Shown one piece after another: positions 34,466 to 44,732 of a stretch of DNA of 64,000 nucleotides. The DNA lies in the NCBI RefSeq assembly GCF_001507435.1, contig NZ_LMWH01000217.1, positions 46,061 to 110,060 on the forward strand, given 5' to 3'. A program made the position numbers and the translations under genes. This DNA is from Streptomyces sp. NRRL F-5122 (GTDB taxonomy: Bacteria; Actinomycetota; Actinomycetes; Streptomycetales; Streptomycetaceae). The notes under the pieces are model-generated. The model did not search any database, was not told where the DNA came from, and saw only the letters and a list, made by a program, of their open reading frames with translations. Positions within the stretch are counted from its first letter, which is position 1; each line of letters begins with the position of its first letter.

Positions 34466-35368
34466 TCAGGCCCCCTTCACGGGATGCGTGCGGTCGAGCG
34501 CCGCGTTCAACTGGACGACGTTCACAGCCGGTGCGCCGAGCACTCCGAGTCCCCGGCCGCTGGTGTAGCGGTCGATCAGCTTGCGCAGGGAGTCCTCGTC
34601 CATACCGCGCTCACGGGCGACACGCGGAGCCTGGAGCTCGGCGTAGGCCGGGCTGATCTGGGGGTCGAGTCCGCTGGCGCTCGCGGTGACCGCGTCGGCC
34701 GGGACCTCGGGGTGGGCGGGCGCGTCACCGCGGACCGGGGTGACCACGGCCGTGCCGTAGTCCTCCCCCGGCGTGGCGCACGTGACCGTCACACTCTCGT
34801 AGGTGGCGACGAACGGCTGCGCGGGACAGGCCTGGTTGACGCTGACCACACGAGTGGCCCTGCCCGTGGTCCCGCCGTCGCGGAAGACACCGAGCACGGC
34901 GCCGACACCGTCGGCCGTGCAGTACGGGCGTGAGCCGTCTACGTGCTCGAGGTCGCCGACCGCCTTGCTGCGGGCGCAGACCTGGGTGAGCAGGCTCTGC
35001 TTGCCGGAGTCCGGCTCCCCCTTCACCGGCAGGACGTCGACGGTCGACTCGGGGCCGAGGTTGCCGGCAGCCGAGGCCGAGGCGTCGTATCCGGTGCCCG
35101 CGTTGGAAGGCCGGGGCTGGAAGTAGTACGGGATCGGGTTGCCCTTCTTGTCGAGGAAGGACTGCCCGATCAGCTCGCTGCCGGCCTGCTTGCCGCCGGC
35201 GCCGATCAGTGCGGAGCCCTGCGCGCTCCGGTCCAGACCCGGGATCTGGGCGATGGCGGTCATGCCCAGCGGGTAGGCGAGGCCCACGAGCAGGGTGAGC
35301 ACGATGACCACCCGGATCGCCGCCACATGGTGGCCGATCCAGGCGGGCATCCTGGAGAGGAAGGTCAT
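34466..35368 (-). CDS. kdpC: Potassium-transporting ATPase subunit C (KdpC, enlarged, copy 1)
   Basis: 300 residues against about 190-220 in ordinary KdpC. One N-terminal helix (about 18-40), GSELIGQSFLDKKGNPIPYY and PSNAGTGYDAS, then an extra block at about 111-215, then the conserved ASGLDPQISPAYAELQAPRVA and AVNVVQLNAALD. The insert has four cysteines (131, 150, 181, 197), which could form two disulfides outside the membrane. KdpC stabilises the KdpAB complex. It starts 2 bases after the kdpB stop. Confidence 0.93.
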   Translation of the reverse strand: MTFLSRMPAWIGHHVAAIRVVIVLTLLVGLAYPLGMTAIAQIPGLDRSAQGSALIGAGGKQAGSELIGQSFLDKKGNPIPYYFQPRPSNAGTGYDASASAAGNLGPESTVDVLPVKGEPDSGKQSLLTQVCARSKAVGDLEHVDGSRPYCTADGVGAVLGVFRDGGTTGRATRVVSVNQACPAQPFVATYESVTVTCATPGEDYGTAVVTPVRGDAPAHPEVPADAVTASASGLDPQISPAYAELQAPRVARERGMDEDSLRKLIDRYTSGRGLGVLGAPAVNVVQLNAALDRTHPVKGA

Positions 35369-35370
35369 GG

Positions 35371-37560
35371 TCAGATCCCGGGGATGAACTGGACGACGGC
35401 GACGTCGATGAACTTGATGGCGAGGAAGGGCAGGATGAGCCCGCCCATTCCGTAGATCCACAGGTTGCGGGTCAGCAGGGAGTCCGCGCTGCTGGGCCGG
35501 TAGCGCACTCCGCGCAGGGCCAACGGGATCAGCACGGCGATGATCACCGCGTTGAAGATGACCGCGGACAGGATCGCCGACGTCGGTGAGTGGAGCCGCA
35601 TGATGTTGATCGCGTCGAGCGCCGGGTAGACCCCGCCGAACATGGCCGGGAGGATCGCGAAGTACTTGGCGATGTCGTTGGCGATCGAGAACGCGGTCAA
35701 CGCGCCCCGGGTGATGAGGAGTTGCTTGCCGATCTCCACGATGTCGATGATCTTCGTGGGGTCGGAGTCGAGGTCGACCATGTTGCCGGCCTCCTTGGCG
35801 GCCGACGTGCCCGTGTTCATCGCCACGCCGACGTCCGCCTGCGCCAGGGCCGGGGCGTCGTTGGTGCCGTCGCCGGTCATGGCGACCAGGTGGCCGCCCG
35901 CCTGCTCCTTCTTGATGAGCGCGAGCTTGTCCTCGGGCGTGGCCTCGGCGAGGAAGTCGTCGACGCCCGCCTCGTCCGCGATGGCCTTCGCGGTGACGGG
36001 GTTGTCACCGGTGACCATGACGGTGCGGATGCCCATCCGGCGCAGTTCGGCGAAGCGTTCCCTGAGGCCGGGCTTCACCACGTCCTTGAGGTGGACGACA
36101 CCCAGCACCCTCGCCGGGCCGTCCGCCGACTGCTCGGCGACCGCCAGCGCGGTGCCGCCGGAGGCCGAGACCTGCTTCACGCACACGTCCAGGGCCGCGG
36201 GTACGGTGCCGCCGTTCTCCTTCACCCACGCCGCGACCGCCGACGCGGCGCCCTTGCGCAGCCGTCGCGCTCCCCCGTCCGCCCGGGAGGCGTCCCCGGC
36301 CAGGTCCACTCCGGACATCCGGGTGGTGGCGCTGAAGGGCACCCATGCGGCGTCCCCGGGCACGGTGGGCTCCAGGCCGAACTTGTCACGCACGTACGCG
36401 ACGATGGAGCGGCCCTCGGGCGTCTCGTCGGCGAGACTGGACAGAGCCGCGGCGTCCGCGAGCCGACGACCCGTCACGGAGTCGACCGTGAGCAGGTCGC
36501 TCGCACGCCGGTTGCCGTAGGTGATGGTGCCGGTCTTGTCGAGCAGCAGGGTGTTGATGTCGCCTGCGGCCTCGACCGCGCGGCCCGACATGGCGAGCAC
36601 GTTGCGCTGCACCAACCGGTCCATGCCCGCGATACCGATCGCCGACAGCAGACCGCCGATGGTCGTCGGAATCAGGCAGACGAGCAGCGAGACCAGGACG
36701 ATGCCGGTGACACCGTCGGCGGTGAGCGCCTGACCGTCGGGCGCGGCGGCCATGAAGTCCTTGGAGAAGATCGCCATCGGCTGGAGCGTGAGGACCGCCA
36801 CCAGGAAGACGAACGTCATCATGACCAGCAGCAGGTTGAGCGCGAGTTCGTTCGGCGTCTTCTGCCGGTTGGCGCCCTCGACCAGGGAGATCATCCGGTC
36901 CAGGAAGGACGCGCCCGGCTCCTGGGTGACGCGGACGACGATCCGGTCCGACAGCACGCGCGTGCCACCGGTGACGGCCGAGCGGTCACCGCCCGCCTCG
37001 CGGATCACCGGCGCGGACTCGCCGGTGATGGCCGACTCGTCGATGCTGGCGACGCCCTCGATGACGTCGCCGTCGCCGGGGACCAGTTCCCCGGCCTCGA
37101 CGACCACGATGTCATCGCGCCGCAACTCCCCCGCGCTGACGCTCTCCTCGATGTACGAGCCGGCGCCGGCGCCGGGCTGCCATCCGACGAGACGACGGGC
37201 GACGGTCTGACGGCGCATCCCGCGCAGGGTGTCGGCCTGGGCCCGGCCACGGCTTTCGGCGACGGCCTCGGCGAGGTTCGCGAAGACGACCGTGAGCCAC
37301 AGCCAGGCGGTGATCAGCCATCCGAACAATGACGCATGGGCGATGGCGAGGCCCGTCGTCAGGGCCGCACCGATCTCGGTGACGAACATGACCGGGTTGC
37401 GGGCCAACGTCACCGGGTTGAGCTTGAGCAACGCGGCCGGCAGGGCCAGCCACAGCTGTTGAGGGTCGAGAAGCCCGGCGCCGATGCGGCGCGAGGGGCC
37501 CGGGGCGCCTGCCGGCACGCTTTCCGCGGGTTTCTCCCTCACGGGGGCGGGGGCGGCCAT
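35371..37560 (-). CDS. kdpB: Potassium-transporting ATPase subunit B (KdpB, copy 1)
   Basis: 729 residues, a P-type ATPase. Phosphorylation motif [10 protein letters not shown] (Asp341), TGESAPV in the actuator domain, [19 protein letters not shown], and [21 protein letters not shown] in the hinge. It powers K+ uptake by KdpA. Here it is the second gene of the operon, one base past kdpF (TGATG), so the order is F-B-C-A. All catalytic residues are in place. Confidence 0.96.
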   Translation of the reverse strand: MAAPAPVREKPAESVPAGAPGPSRRIGAGLLDPQQLWLALPAALLKLNPVTLARNPVMFVTEIGAALTTGLAIAHASLFGWLITAWLWLTVVFANLAEAVAESRGRAQADTLRGMRRQTVARRLVGWQPGAGAGSYIEESVSAGELRRDDIVVVEAGELVPGDGDVIEGVASIDESAITGESAPVIREAGGDRSAVTGGTRVLSDRIVVRVTQEPGASFLDRMISLVEGANRQKTPNELALNLLLVMMTFVFLVAVLTLQPMAIFSKDFMAAAPDGQALTADGVTGIVLVSLLVCLIPTTIGGLLSAIGIAGMDRLVQRNVLAMSGRAVEAAGDINTLLLDKTGTITYGNRRASDLLTVDSVTGRRLADAAALSSLADETPEGRSIVAYVRDKFGLEPTVPGDAAWVPFSATTRMSGVDLAGDASRADGGARRLRKGAASAVAAWVKENGGTVPAALDVCVKQVSASGGTALAVAEQSADGPARVLGVVHLKDVVKPGLRERFAELRRMGIRTVMVTGDNPVTAKAIADEAGVDDFLAEATPEDKLALIKKEQAGGHLVAMTGDGTNDAPALAQADVGVAMNTGTSAAKEAGNMVDLDSDPTKIIDIVEIGKQLLITRGALTAFSIANDIAKYFAILPAMFGGVYPALDAINIMRLHSPTSAILSAVIFNAVIIAVLIPLALRGVRYRPSSADSLLTRNLWIYGMGGLILPFLAIKFIDVAVVQFIPGI

Positions 37561-37649
37561 CAGAAGCGCTCCGGCTTGATCAGGGCCACCACCAGGTAGG
37601 CCAGCAGGGCGATCGCGACGATCAGCCCCACGATGTTCTCGGCCGTCAC
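37560..37649 (-). CDS. kdpF: KdpF small membrane subunit (copy 1)
   Basis: 29 residues, [18 protein letters not shown] then [10 protein letters not shown], a single helix with the KdpF ending PERF. GTG start with GAGG upstream; the stop shares one base with the kdpB start. It matches KdpF copy 2 at most positions. KdpF lies beside KdpA/KdpB in the complex and stabilises it. Confidence 0.9.
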   Translation of the reverse strand: MTAENIVGLIVAIALLAYLVVALIKPERF

Positions 37650-37685
37650 AAGGACCTCACTCGTAGTTCGGACAGGGTTTGGGAG

Positions 37686-37727
37686 CACCTCCGGGCGAGG
37701 GCCGGGCCGTCGACTCGCCCGGAGGTG
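37686..37727 (-). terminator. Terminator after lysA-like gene
   Basis: Perfect 14-base arms (37686-37699 and 37714-37727, CACCTCCGGGCGAG and complement) with a 14-base loop. It lies between the lysA stop and kdpF-1, so kdp operon 1 should start from its own promoter within 37650-37685. Confidence 0.75.
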
Positions 37728-37748
37728 GATCGGATGGGGACGGGGCGA

Positions 37749-39080
37749 CTACAGCCCGACGTCCCGGCTGCGGATGTCCTCCAGGGATTCGCGGCGCACC
37801 AGGAGACGGGCGTGACCGTCACGCACGGCCACCACCGGCGGCCGGCCGACCATGTTGTAACCGGAGGCCATCGACAGGTGGTACGCGCCCGCGACCGGGA
37901 CGGCCAGCAGGTCCCCGGGGTGGACGTCGTCGGGGAGTTGCACGTCAGCGGCAATGACGTCGCCCGCCTCGCAGTGGCGGCCCACGACGGTCACCGGCGC
38001 CGTCGGCGCGGTGCTCTGGCGGCCGACGAGCCGCAGCGCGTAGCGCACACCGTAGAGCGCGGGCCGCGGGTTGTCGCTCATGCCGCCGTCGACCGCCACA
38101 AACGTGTGGTCGCCGGTGCGCTTGACCGACAGCACGTGGTACAGCGCGATCCCCGACGGGCCCGCGATGGCGCGCCCCGGCTCGATGATCAGACGCGGCA
38201 CGGGAAGCCCGGCGGCGGCGCACGCCTCGCTCAGCTCCGCACGGACCTTACGCGCCAGCGTGGTGAGGTCCAGGGCCTGTTCACCGGGACGGTAGGCCAC
38301 TCCGTGACCACCGCCCAGGTTGAGCTCGGGCAGGACCAGCCCGTGCTGCTCGTGCAGCCGGGCCATCAGCCCCACCATGCGGCGCACCGCGAGCAGATAC
38401 GGCTTGACACTGGTGATCTGCGAGCCCAGGTGGCAGTGCAGACCGGTCAGTTCGAGCTGCGGCTGGTCCAGAATGCGGCCGATGGCGTGCTGCGCGTAAC
38501 CATCGGCGATGGACAGACCGAACTTCTGGTCCGCCGTGCCGGTACGGATCTTCTCGTGACCGCCGGCGCTGATGCCGGGCACCACCCGGACCATCACCTT
38601 CTGGTGCCCCTCGGGTCCGACGGCGGCGGCCAGCCGCGCGATCTCCGACGGGCTGTCGATCACGATACGGCCGACACCGAGGCGCAGCGCGGTCTCCAGA
38701 TCGCGCGGGGACTTGGCGTTACCGTGCAGCACGATCCGCTCCGCCGGGAATCCGGTCGTGACCGCGAGCTCCAGCTCGCCGGCCGAGCAGACATCCAGAC
38801 CGAGGCCCTCCTCGGCCATCCAGTGGACCATGGCCCGGCACAGGAACGCCTTGGCCGCGTAGAGGACTTCGGCCTCCGGGAAGGCGTGCCGATAGGTGCG
38901 GCAGCGCTCGCGCACCTCGGCCTCGTCCATGACGTAGACAGGGGTCCCGAAGCGCTCGGCGACCTCGGTCAGCGGGACGCCGCCCACCGCGAGGTCTCCG
39001 CGGTGGTGCTCGGCGGTCGAGGCCGGCCAGACCGACAGCTCTTCGGAAGTGGTGACCGCGGGTTCGCGGACGGTGGTCAT
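37749..39080 (-). CDS. lysA: Diaminopimelate decarboxylase-like PLP enzyme
   Basis: 443 residues, ATG at 39080 with GGGGAAGG upstream. Fold-type III decarboxylase: EVLYAAKAFLC holds the PLP lysine, LTGLHCHLGSQI, LNLGGGHGVAY, IIEPGRAIAGPSG, CEAGDVIAADVQLP (from the partner subunit) and SMASGYNMVGRPP. It should convert meso-diaminopimelate to lysine. Its setting among potassium and stress genes rather than lysine or threonine genes suggests a second, specialised copy. It follows the SAV_915-like gene by 14 bases. Confidence 0.88.
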   Translation of the reverse strand: MTTVREPAVTTSEELSVWPASTAEHHRGDLAVGGVPLTEVAERFGTPVYVMDEAEVRERCRTYRHAFPEAEVLYAAKAFLCRAMVHWMAEEGLGLDVCSAGELELAVTTGFPAERIVLHGNAKSPRDLETALRLGVGRIVIDSPSEIARLAAAVGPEGHQKVMVRVVPGISAGGHEKIRTGTADQKFGLSIADGYAQHAIGRILDQPQLELTGLHCHLGSQITSVKPYLLAVRRMVGLMARLHEQHGLVLPELNLGGGHGVAYRPGEQALDLTTLARKVRAELSEACAAAGLPVPRLIIEPGRAIAGPSGIALYHVLSVKRTGDHTFVAVDGGMSDNPRPALYGVRYALRLVGRQSTAPTAPVTVVGRHCEAGDVIAADVQLPDDVHPGDLLAVPVAGAYHLSMASGYNMVGRPPVVAVRDGHARLLVRRESLEDIRSRDVGL

Positions 39081-39094
39081 GATGCCTTCCCCTC

Positions 39095-39535
39095 TCAACC
39101 TATCCAGAGCGCCAGCGCCGAGACGAGCGCGGCGGCACCGGTCACCCGCAGCACACCGACGGCCTGCGGATCCCAGATGCTCGTGCGTGAATTCCTCACA
39201 GGGGGCTTCTCCGGCACCCGGGGCAGCTCCGCGGCCCGGGTCGGCGTGGGGGCCGGTGCGGAGAACTGGGGGTCCACCGTGACGGTGGTGACACCCAGCG
39301 GCGTGGTGAGAGCGCGCAGTGCGGGCTCGGCCAGCCGGATCCACTGCTGGTCGGAGCCGAGCGTCGCGATCAGGCGTTCCTCGGAGGTGAAGCCGACGGC
39401 CGTACGGTCGCCGAGGGGGGTGCGGAAGATGCGGGCCGCACACCCGACCGGACCCGGCCGGACCGGGACGAACAAGGGTCCGGCCGGGAACCGTTCACAA
39501 GGTTCCGGGTCTTCACCGCTCAGGATGTCTGTCAT
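39095..39535 (-). CDS. SAV_915-like protein with C-terminal membrane anchor
   Basis: 146 residues, ATG at 39535 with GGAGG upstream. The middle (GPVGCAARIFRTPLGDRTAV, then QQWIRLAEPALRALTTPLGV) matches what I recall as the SAV_915 family, related to SseB-type domains. A Pro-rich linker leads to a final hydrophobic helix (VLRVTGAAALVSALALWIG), so it is probably tail-anchored. It is first in a two-gene unit with lysA. Function unknown. Confidence 0.65.
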   Translation of the reverse strand: MTDILSGEDPEPCERFPAGPLFVPVRPGPVGCAARIFRTPLGDRTAVGFTSEERLIATLGSDQQWIRLAEPALRALTTPLGVTTVTVDPQFSAPAPTPTRAAELPRVPEKPPVRNSRTSIWDPQAVGVLRVTGAAALVSALALWIG

Positions 39536-39859
39536 GGGATGCCTCCTGGAGGATCCGGGTGCTTCGTCAGATGGGGGTGGCCCCGACAGCGGGGAGGCGT
39601 ACCGGGGCTTGCACAAGACGCTATGCCCCGCCACCCGGGAGTTCGGATGCTTCATGACGCGATGCTGACGGCGATCGGGATGACGCTGACGGGATGCTGA
39701 CACGAGGGCGGAACACCCTTCGGGCAGCTCATCAAGGCGGCGCCAAGAAATCCCCCCACAGGCTGTTCGCAGGCCCGGGACCAGGGGTGTGATGGACAGG
39801 CCCGCTCAAGGGCGGCCCACGGGACACGCCCGCGGGCGCGTACGAGGAACGGTGGAGTC
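39536..39859. other. Divergent promoter region, SAV_915-lysA unit and usp-1
   Basis: 324 bases without a gene. It contains the TTGACG-type repeat box described at 39654-39702 and must hold promoters for both directions. No other structure seen. Confidence 0.5.
39654..39702 (+). promoter_or_regulatory. TTGACG-type double direct-repeat box, usp-1/SAV_915
   Basis: Hexamers ATGACG (39654), CTGACG (39665), CTGACG (39686) and CTGACA (39697). Spacing is 11 bp within pairs and 32 bp between pairs, the same as at the other boxes. Confidence 0.6.
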
Positions 39860-40441
39860 ATGCCCGCTGCCGGCGCCGCCCCCACAGCCCCTGCTCGCGT
39901 CCTGGTGGGCGTGAGCGGTTCCCTGGGCAGTCTCACCGCCCTGCGCCGGGCCGCCGACGAGGCCCGCCGGCGGGAGGCCGAGCTGTGGCCTGTGCTGGCC
40001 TGGGAACCGCCCGCAGGCGACCTCGTATCCCGCCACGGCCCCGGCACGACCGTGATGGTCGAGACCTGGCAGAACCTGGCCCGGGAGAAGATCCTCACCG
40101 CCCTCGCCGACGTCTTCGGCAAGGCAGGACCCGGTGTGGCCATGCGTGCCCTCGTCGCACGGGGCGCCCCTGGGCTGGCACTGGTGGAGATCGCCGACCG
40201 CGACAGCGATGTACTGGTCGTCGGGGCCGGACGGCGCAGCCTCTGGCACCGCGCCTGCTCCCGCTCCGTGAGCCGTTACTGCCTGACGCATGCCACCTGC
40301 CCGGTCTTCGCGGTGCCTCCGTCGCCCCTGGAGGCCGAACTCGCCGCGGCCCACCGTCGCAACGTCCTGGGACTCGGCCTGGACACGGGCTGCCTGGACC
40401 AGGAGGTGTTCCGGGTCACGCAGGAGCGGTCCGACTCCTGA
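39860..40441 (+). CDS. Universal stress protein (single Usp domain), copy 1
   Basis: 193 residues. Usp fold: ARVLVGVSGSLGSLTALRRA, then DRDSDVLVVGAGRRSLWHRA, SVSRYCLTHATCPVFAVPP. The nucleotide loop GxxGxxxR is GAGRRSLWHR, close to but not exactly the ATP-binding consensus. It and the next gene are tandem paralogues. The box upstream suggests control with the potassium genes. Confidence 0.88.
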   Translation: MPAAGAAPTAPARVLVGVSGSLGSLTALRRAADEARRREAELWPVLAWEPPAGDLVSRHGPGTTVMVETWQNLAREKILTALADVFGKAGPGVAMRALVARGAPGLALVEIADRDSDVLVVGAGRRSLWHRACSRSVSRYCLTHATCPVFAVPPSPLEAELAAAHRRNVLGLGLDTGCLDQEVFRVTQERSDS

Positions 40442-40697
40442 GCACCCGGCCGCCGGCGACCGCGGCGTGGGGACTCCCTCACCGCAAAGCGCAGCCGACG
40501 GGCCCGGGAGCCGACTGCCGGTGAAACCCACCGGACGAACCCCGAAGGCCGCTCCCCGACACGGCTCACTCGTGGCGGCCGGTCCGCCGACACGTCAGAG
40601 GAACGCCAAGATGCGCTGCCGAGGTGCCCGCCGATCCCGGAACGGGAGTGAGATGGGAGGGGCGGACTCCGTACCGTGTGAGGAGACGACAGGAGCC

Positions 40698-41276
40698 ATG
40701 AAGCATTCGGCCTCCGCCCCACCACCCCGCCGCCCTCGGGTGGTTGTCGGCGTGAGCGGCTCACCGGGCAGCATCACCGCCCTGCGCAGGGCGGTCCACG
40801 AGGCGCGACGCACCGGCGCCGAGTTGTGGGCGGTGTCCGCCTGGAACGTACCTGGCGGTGACATCACGGCGCAGGACAACCCCGCCCCGCCCCTCCTGGT
40901 CGAACAGCGCGAGCAACGCGCCTTCCTGGAACTCTTCGACCTCATCGACCGGCTCTTCGGCGACGACGGCCCGGGCGTACCCGTCCATCTGGTGGTCGGC
41001 CGCGGGCCGGCCGGCCGGGTCCTGGTACAGGTCGCCGATCGCGACAGCGATGTGCTCGTCGTCGGCTCCGGACGCCGCGGCCGTCTGCGCCGAGCCCTGG
41101 GCCGCCCGGTGAGCCGCTACTGCCTCGCCCACGCCGGCTGTCCCGTCCTCGCCGTGCCGCCCTCCGAACTCGAGGCCGCACTGGCCATGGCGCGGCGCCA
41201 CCGGTTCCGGCGGCAGCGACTGGACGTCGGGCGGCTGAAGGAGGACACCGCATCAGGCGCCGAGAGGGGCGCGTAG
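40698..41276 (+). CDS. Universal stress protein, copy 2
   Basis: 192 residues, ATG with AGGAG close upstream. RVVVGVSGSPGSITALRRAV, then DRDSDVLVVGSGRRGRLRRA and PVSRYCLAHAGCPVLAVPP parallel copy 1 throughout, so the pair arose by duplication. The 256 bases before it hold no gene or repeat box. It converges on kdpD. Confidence 0.88.
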   Translation: MKHSASAPPPRRPRVVVGVSGSPGSITALRRAVHEARRTGAELWAVSAWNVPGGDITAQDNPAPPLLVEQREQRAFLELFDLIDRLFGDDGPGVPVHLVVGRGPAGRVLVQVADRDSDVLVVGSGRRGRLRRALGRPVSRYCLAHAGCPVLAVPPSELEAALAMARRHRFRRQRLDVGRLKEDTASGAERGA

Positions 41277-41288
41277 GCGGCGTGCGGG

Positions 41289-41327
41289 TCCGGGGCCGGC
41301 CGCCCGTTGCACGGAAGGCCGGCCGGA
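41289..41327. terminator. Hairpin between usp-2 and kdpD-1
   Basis: TCCGGGGCCGGCC (41289-41301) pairs with GGCCGGCCGGA (41317-41327) with a 2-base bulge, between convergent genes. Confidence 0.45.
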
Positions 41328-41374
41328 GGAGCGCATGCGCGGCCCCACGCCGTGGACGAAGCCGCCCCACGGTC

Positions 41375-43917
41375 CTATGTCATGGCGATCGTGGAAGGCA
41401 CGGGCCGCACCACCCGCTCCTCCGCCACCCGCAGGGTGACCACCATGGTCAGGCCGCCGCCCGGGGTGTCCTCTGCGTTGAGCGTGCCACCGACCGCCTC
41501 CGTGAAGCCGCGCGCCACGGCGAGACCGAGGCCCACGCCGGTGCCCCGCGGGGCATCGCCGTAGCGCTGGAACGGCTCGAAGATGCGCCCCTTGCCTTCG
41601 TCCGGCACCCCCGGCCCGCGATCCACGACACGCAGCTCGACGCGGTTGCCCAGGGCACTCGCCGACACCAGTACGGGCTGGTCCTGGGGGCTGTACTTGA
41701 CCGCGTTCTCCACGAGGTTGGCGACAACGCGCTCCAGCAGGCCCTTGTCCACCAGAACCATCGGCAGCGTCTCCGGAATGTCGAGCTCGACGCTGTCCTC
41801 CGGCACCCCGCCCAGCGCCATGGGCACCACCTCGTCGAGGTCGATCTCCCGGATGATCGGCGTGACCGTGCCGGTCTGCAGGCGCGACATGTCCAGGAGG
41901 TTGCCGACCACATGGTCCAGACGGTCCGCACCCTCCTCGATCGCCTCGAGCAGCTCCGCCCGATCCTGATCCGACCACTCGACGTCGTCCGAACGCAGCG
42001 AGGAGACCGACGCCTTGATGCCCGCCAGCGGAGTACGCAGGTCATGGCTGACGGCGGCCAGCAGCGCGGTACGGATACGGTTGCCCTCGGCAAGCGTCCG
42101 GGCCCGCTCGGCCTCCTCCTGCAGTCGTCGCCGGTCCAGCACGACCACGGCCTGCGCGGCGAAGGCGGCCAGCACACGGCGGTCCTCCGCGGGCAGCACA
42201 CGACCCGTCAGAGCGAGGGCCATATGGTCCCCGACCGGCATGTCGACATCCGCGTCCTCCGGGCACTCCGAAGGCCGCGGCCCCACGCTTCCCGCACAGG
42301 TCCACGGCGCCACGTCGCTCTCCCGCTCCAGCAGCGCCACCGACTCCATGCCGAAGGTCTCGCGCACCCGCTCCAGCAGGGCCTCCAGACTGGTCTCGCC
42401 GCGCAGGACGCTGCCCGCGAGGAACGAGAGGATCTCCGACTCGGCGCGCAGGCGGGCCGCTTGATGGGTACGCCGGGCCGCCAGGTCCACCACCGAGGCC
42501 ACCGACACCGCGACTCCGACGAAGATCACGATCGCGACGATGTTCTTGGGATCGGCGATGGTCAGCGTGTGCACCGGAGGGGTGAAGAACCAGTTCAGCA
42601 GCAGCGACCCCACCACCGCCGAGGCGAGCGAGGGCACAAGCCCGCCGAGCAGGGCCGCCGCCACCGTCAGCGCCAGGAACAGCAACATGTCGTTGGCGAG
42701 GCCGACTTCGGGCGAGAGGCTGGTGAGGAAGAACGTGAGCAGCGCGGGGCCGAGCACACCGACGAGCCAGCCCCAGATGATCCGGACGCGCCCCAGCCGC
42801 GCTGTACGTGGCACCGGCAGCCCGCGCCCCTTGCCCGCCTCGGCATGGGTGATCAGGTGGACATCGAGGTCGGGCCCCGACTCCCGGGCGACCGTCGCAC
42901 CGACGCCGGGCCCGAAGACGTACTGCCATGGCTTGCGACGGGACACGCCCAGCACGATCTGCGTGGCGTTGACGCCGCGCGCGAAGTCCAGCAGCGACGC
43001 CGGGATGTCGTCCCCGACGACATGGTGGAAGGTGCCGCCCAGGTCCTCGACCAGGGTGCGCTGGACGGCGAGTTCCTTGGGCGAGCCGGAAGTCAGGCCG
43101 TCGCTGCGGGAGATGTAGACGGCCAGCACCTCACCGCCGGCGCCCTTCTCCGCGAGCCGCGCGGCCCGGCGGATCAGCGTGCGCCCCTCGGGGCCACCGG
43201 TCAGACCGACCACGATCCGCTCACGCGAACCCCAGATCTTCGACACCCGGTGCTCGCTGCGGTACTCGTTCAGGTACTCGTCGACCCGGTCCGCCACCCA
43301 CAGCAGGGCCAACTCCCGCAGAGCAGTCAGGTTTCCGGGCCGAAAGTAGTTGGACAGCGCCGCATCGACCTTGTCCGACTTGTAGATGTTGCCGTGCGCC
43401 ATCCGTCTGCGCAGCGCCTGGGGCGACATGTCGACCAGCTCTATCTGGTCGGCGCGGCGCACCACCTCGTCCGGAACCGTCTCCTGCTGCCGGATCCCGG
43501 TGATGGACTCGACGACGTCGCCGAGGGACTCCAGATGCTGGATGTTGACCGTCGAGACGACGTCGATACCGGCGGCCAGCAGCTCCTCGACGTCCTGCCA
43601 GCGCTTGGCGTTGCGGGAACCGGGGATGTTCGTGTGTGGCAGCTCGTCGACGAGTGCCACCTGGGGCCGGCGCGCCAGGACGGCGTCGATGTCCATCTCG
43701 GTGAAAGTGCTGCCCCGGTAGTCCAGTTCCTTGCGCGGTATCTCCTCGAGTCCGCGCAGCATCACCTCGGTACGCGGCCGGTTGTGGTGCTCGACGAACG
43801 CGACCACGACGTCCGTGCCACGCTCGACACGGCGGTGCGCCTCGGACAGCATCGCGTATGTCTTGCCGACACCCGGTGCCGCACCGAGGTAGATCCGAAG
43901 CTTGCCGCGTGTCATGT

Positions 43918-43921
<4 letters not shown>
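41375..43921 (-). CDS. kdpD: Osmosensitive K+ channel histidine kinase KdpD (copy 1)
   Basis: 848 residues; ATG at 43921 overlaps the kdpE stop (ATGA). N-terminal KdpD domain with Walker A GAAPGVGKT and VDELPHTNIPGSRNAKRWQD, then a Usp-like domain (about 230-360), the DUF4118 membrane block of four helices (about 390-500), a GAF-like region, HisKA with SHDLRTPLAG (His626) and HATPase (ENAVKYSPQD, DRGPGVPD, GVGLGLAVARGF). It senses K+ limitation and turgor and phosphorylates KdpE. Confidence 0.96.
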
Positions 43922-44601
<680 letters not shown>

Positions 44602-44670
44602 GGGTGTGCGCCTTTCGTGTCGTGCGTGGGCCGTGCGCGCCGCAGGCGGCGCAACCGGCCTCATGGCGAC

Positions 44671-44713
44671 GGGAGTCGGCGGGTCCGGATTGCCTCCCGG
44701 ACCGCCGACTCCC
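44671..44713 (-). terminator. Strong hairpin between kdpC-2 and kdpE
   Basis: An 18-base left arm (44671-44688) pairs with a 17-base right arm (44697-44713) with one bulged G and an 8-base loop. It lies within the kdpFABC-kdpED unit, so kdpED transcription is probably attenuated or separately started. Confidence 0.7.
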
Positions 44714-44732
44714 GCTCGAACCGCGTGGTGCC

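Noticed and set aside
30802..34656. A very long open frame on the plus strand across KimA-1 and kdpA-1
   Set aside because: It is the antisense shadow of high-GC coding sequence: composition is Gln/Glu/Gly/Arg-rich with no domain, while the minus strand encodes clear transporters.
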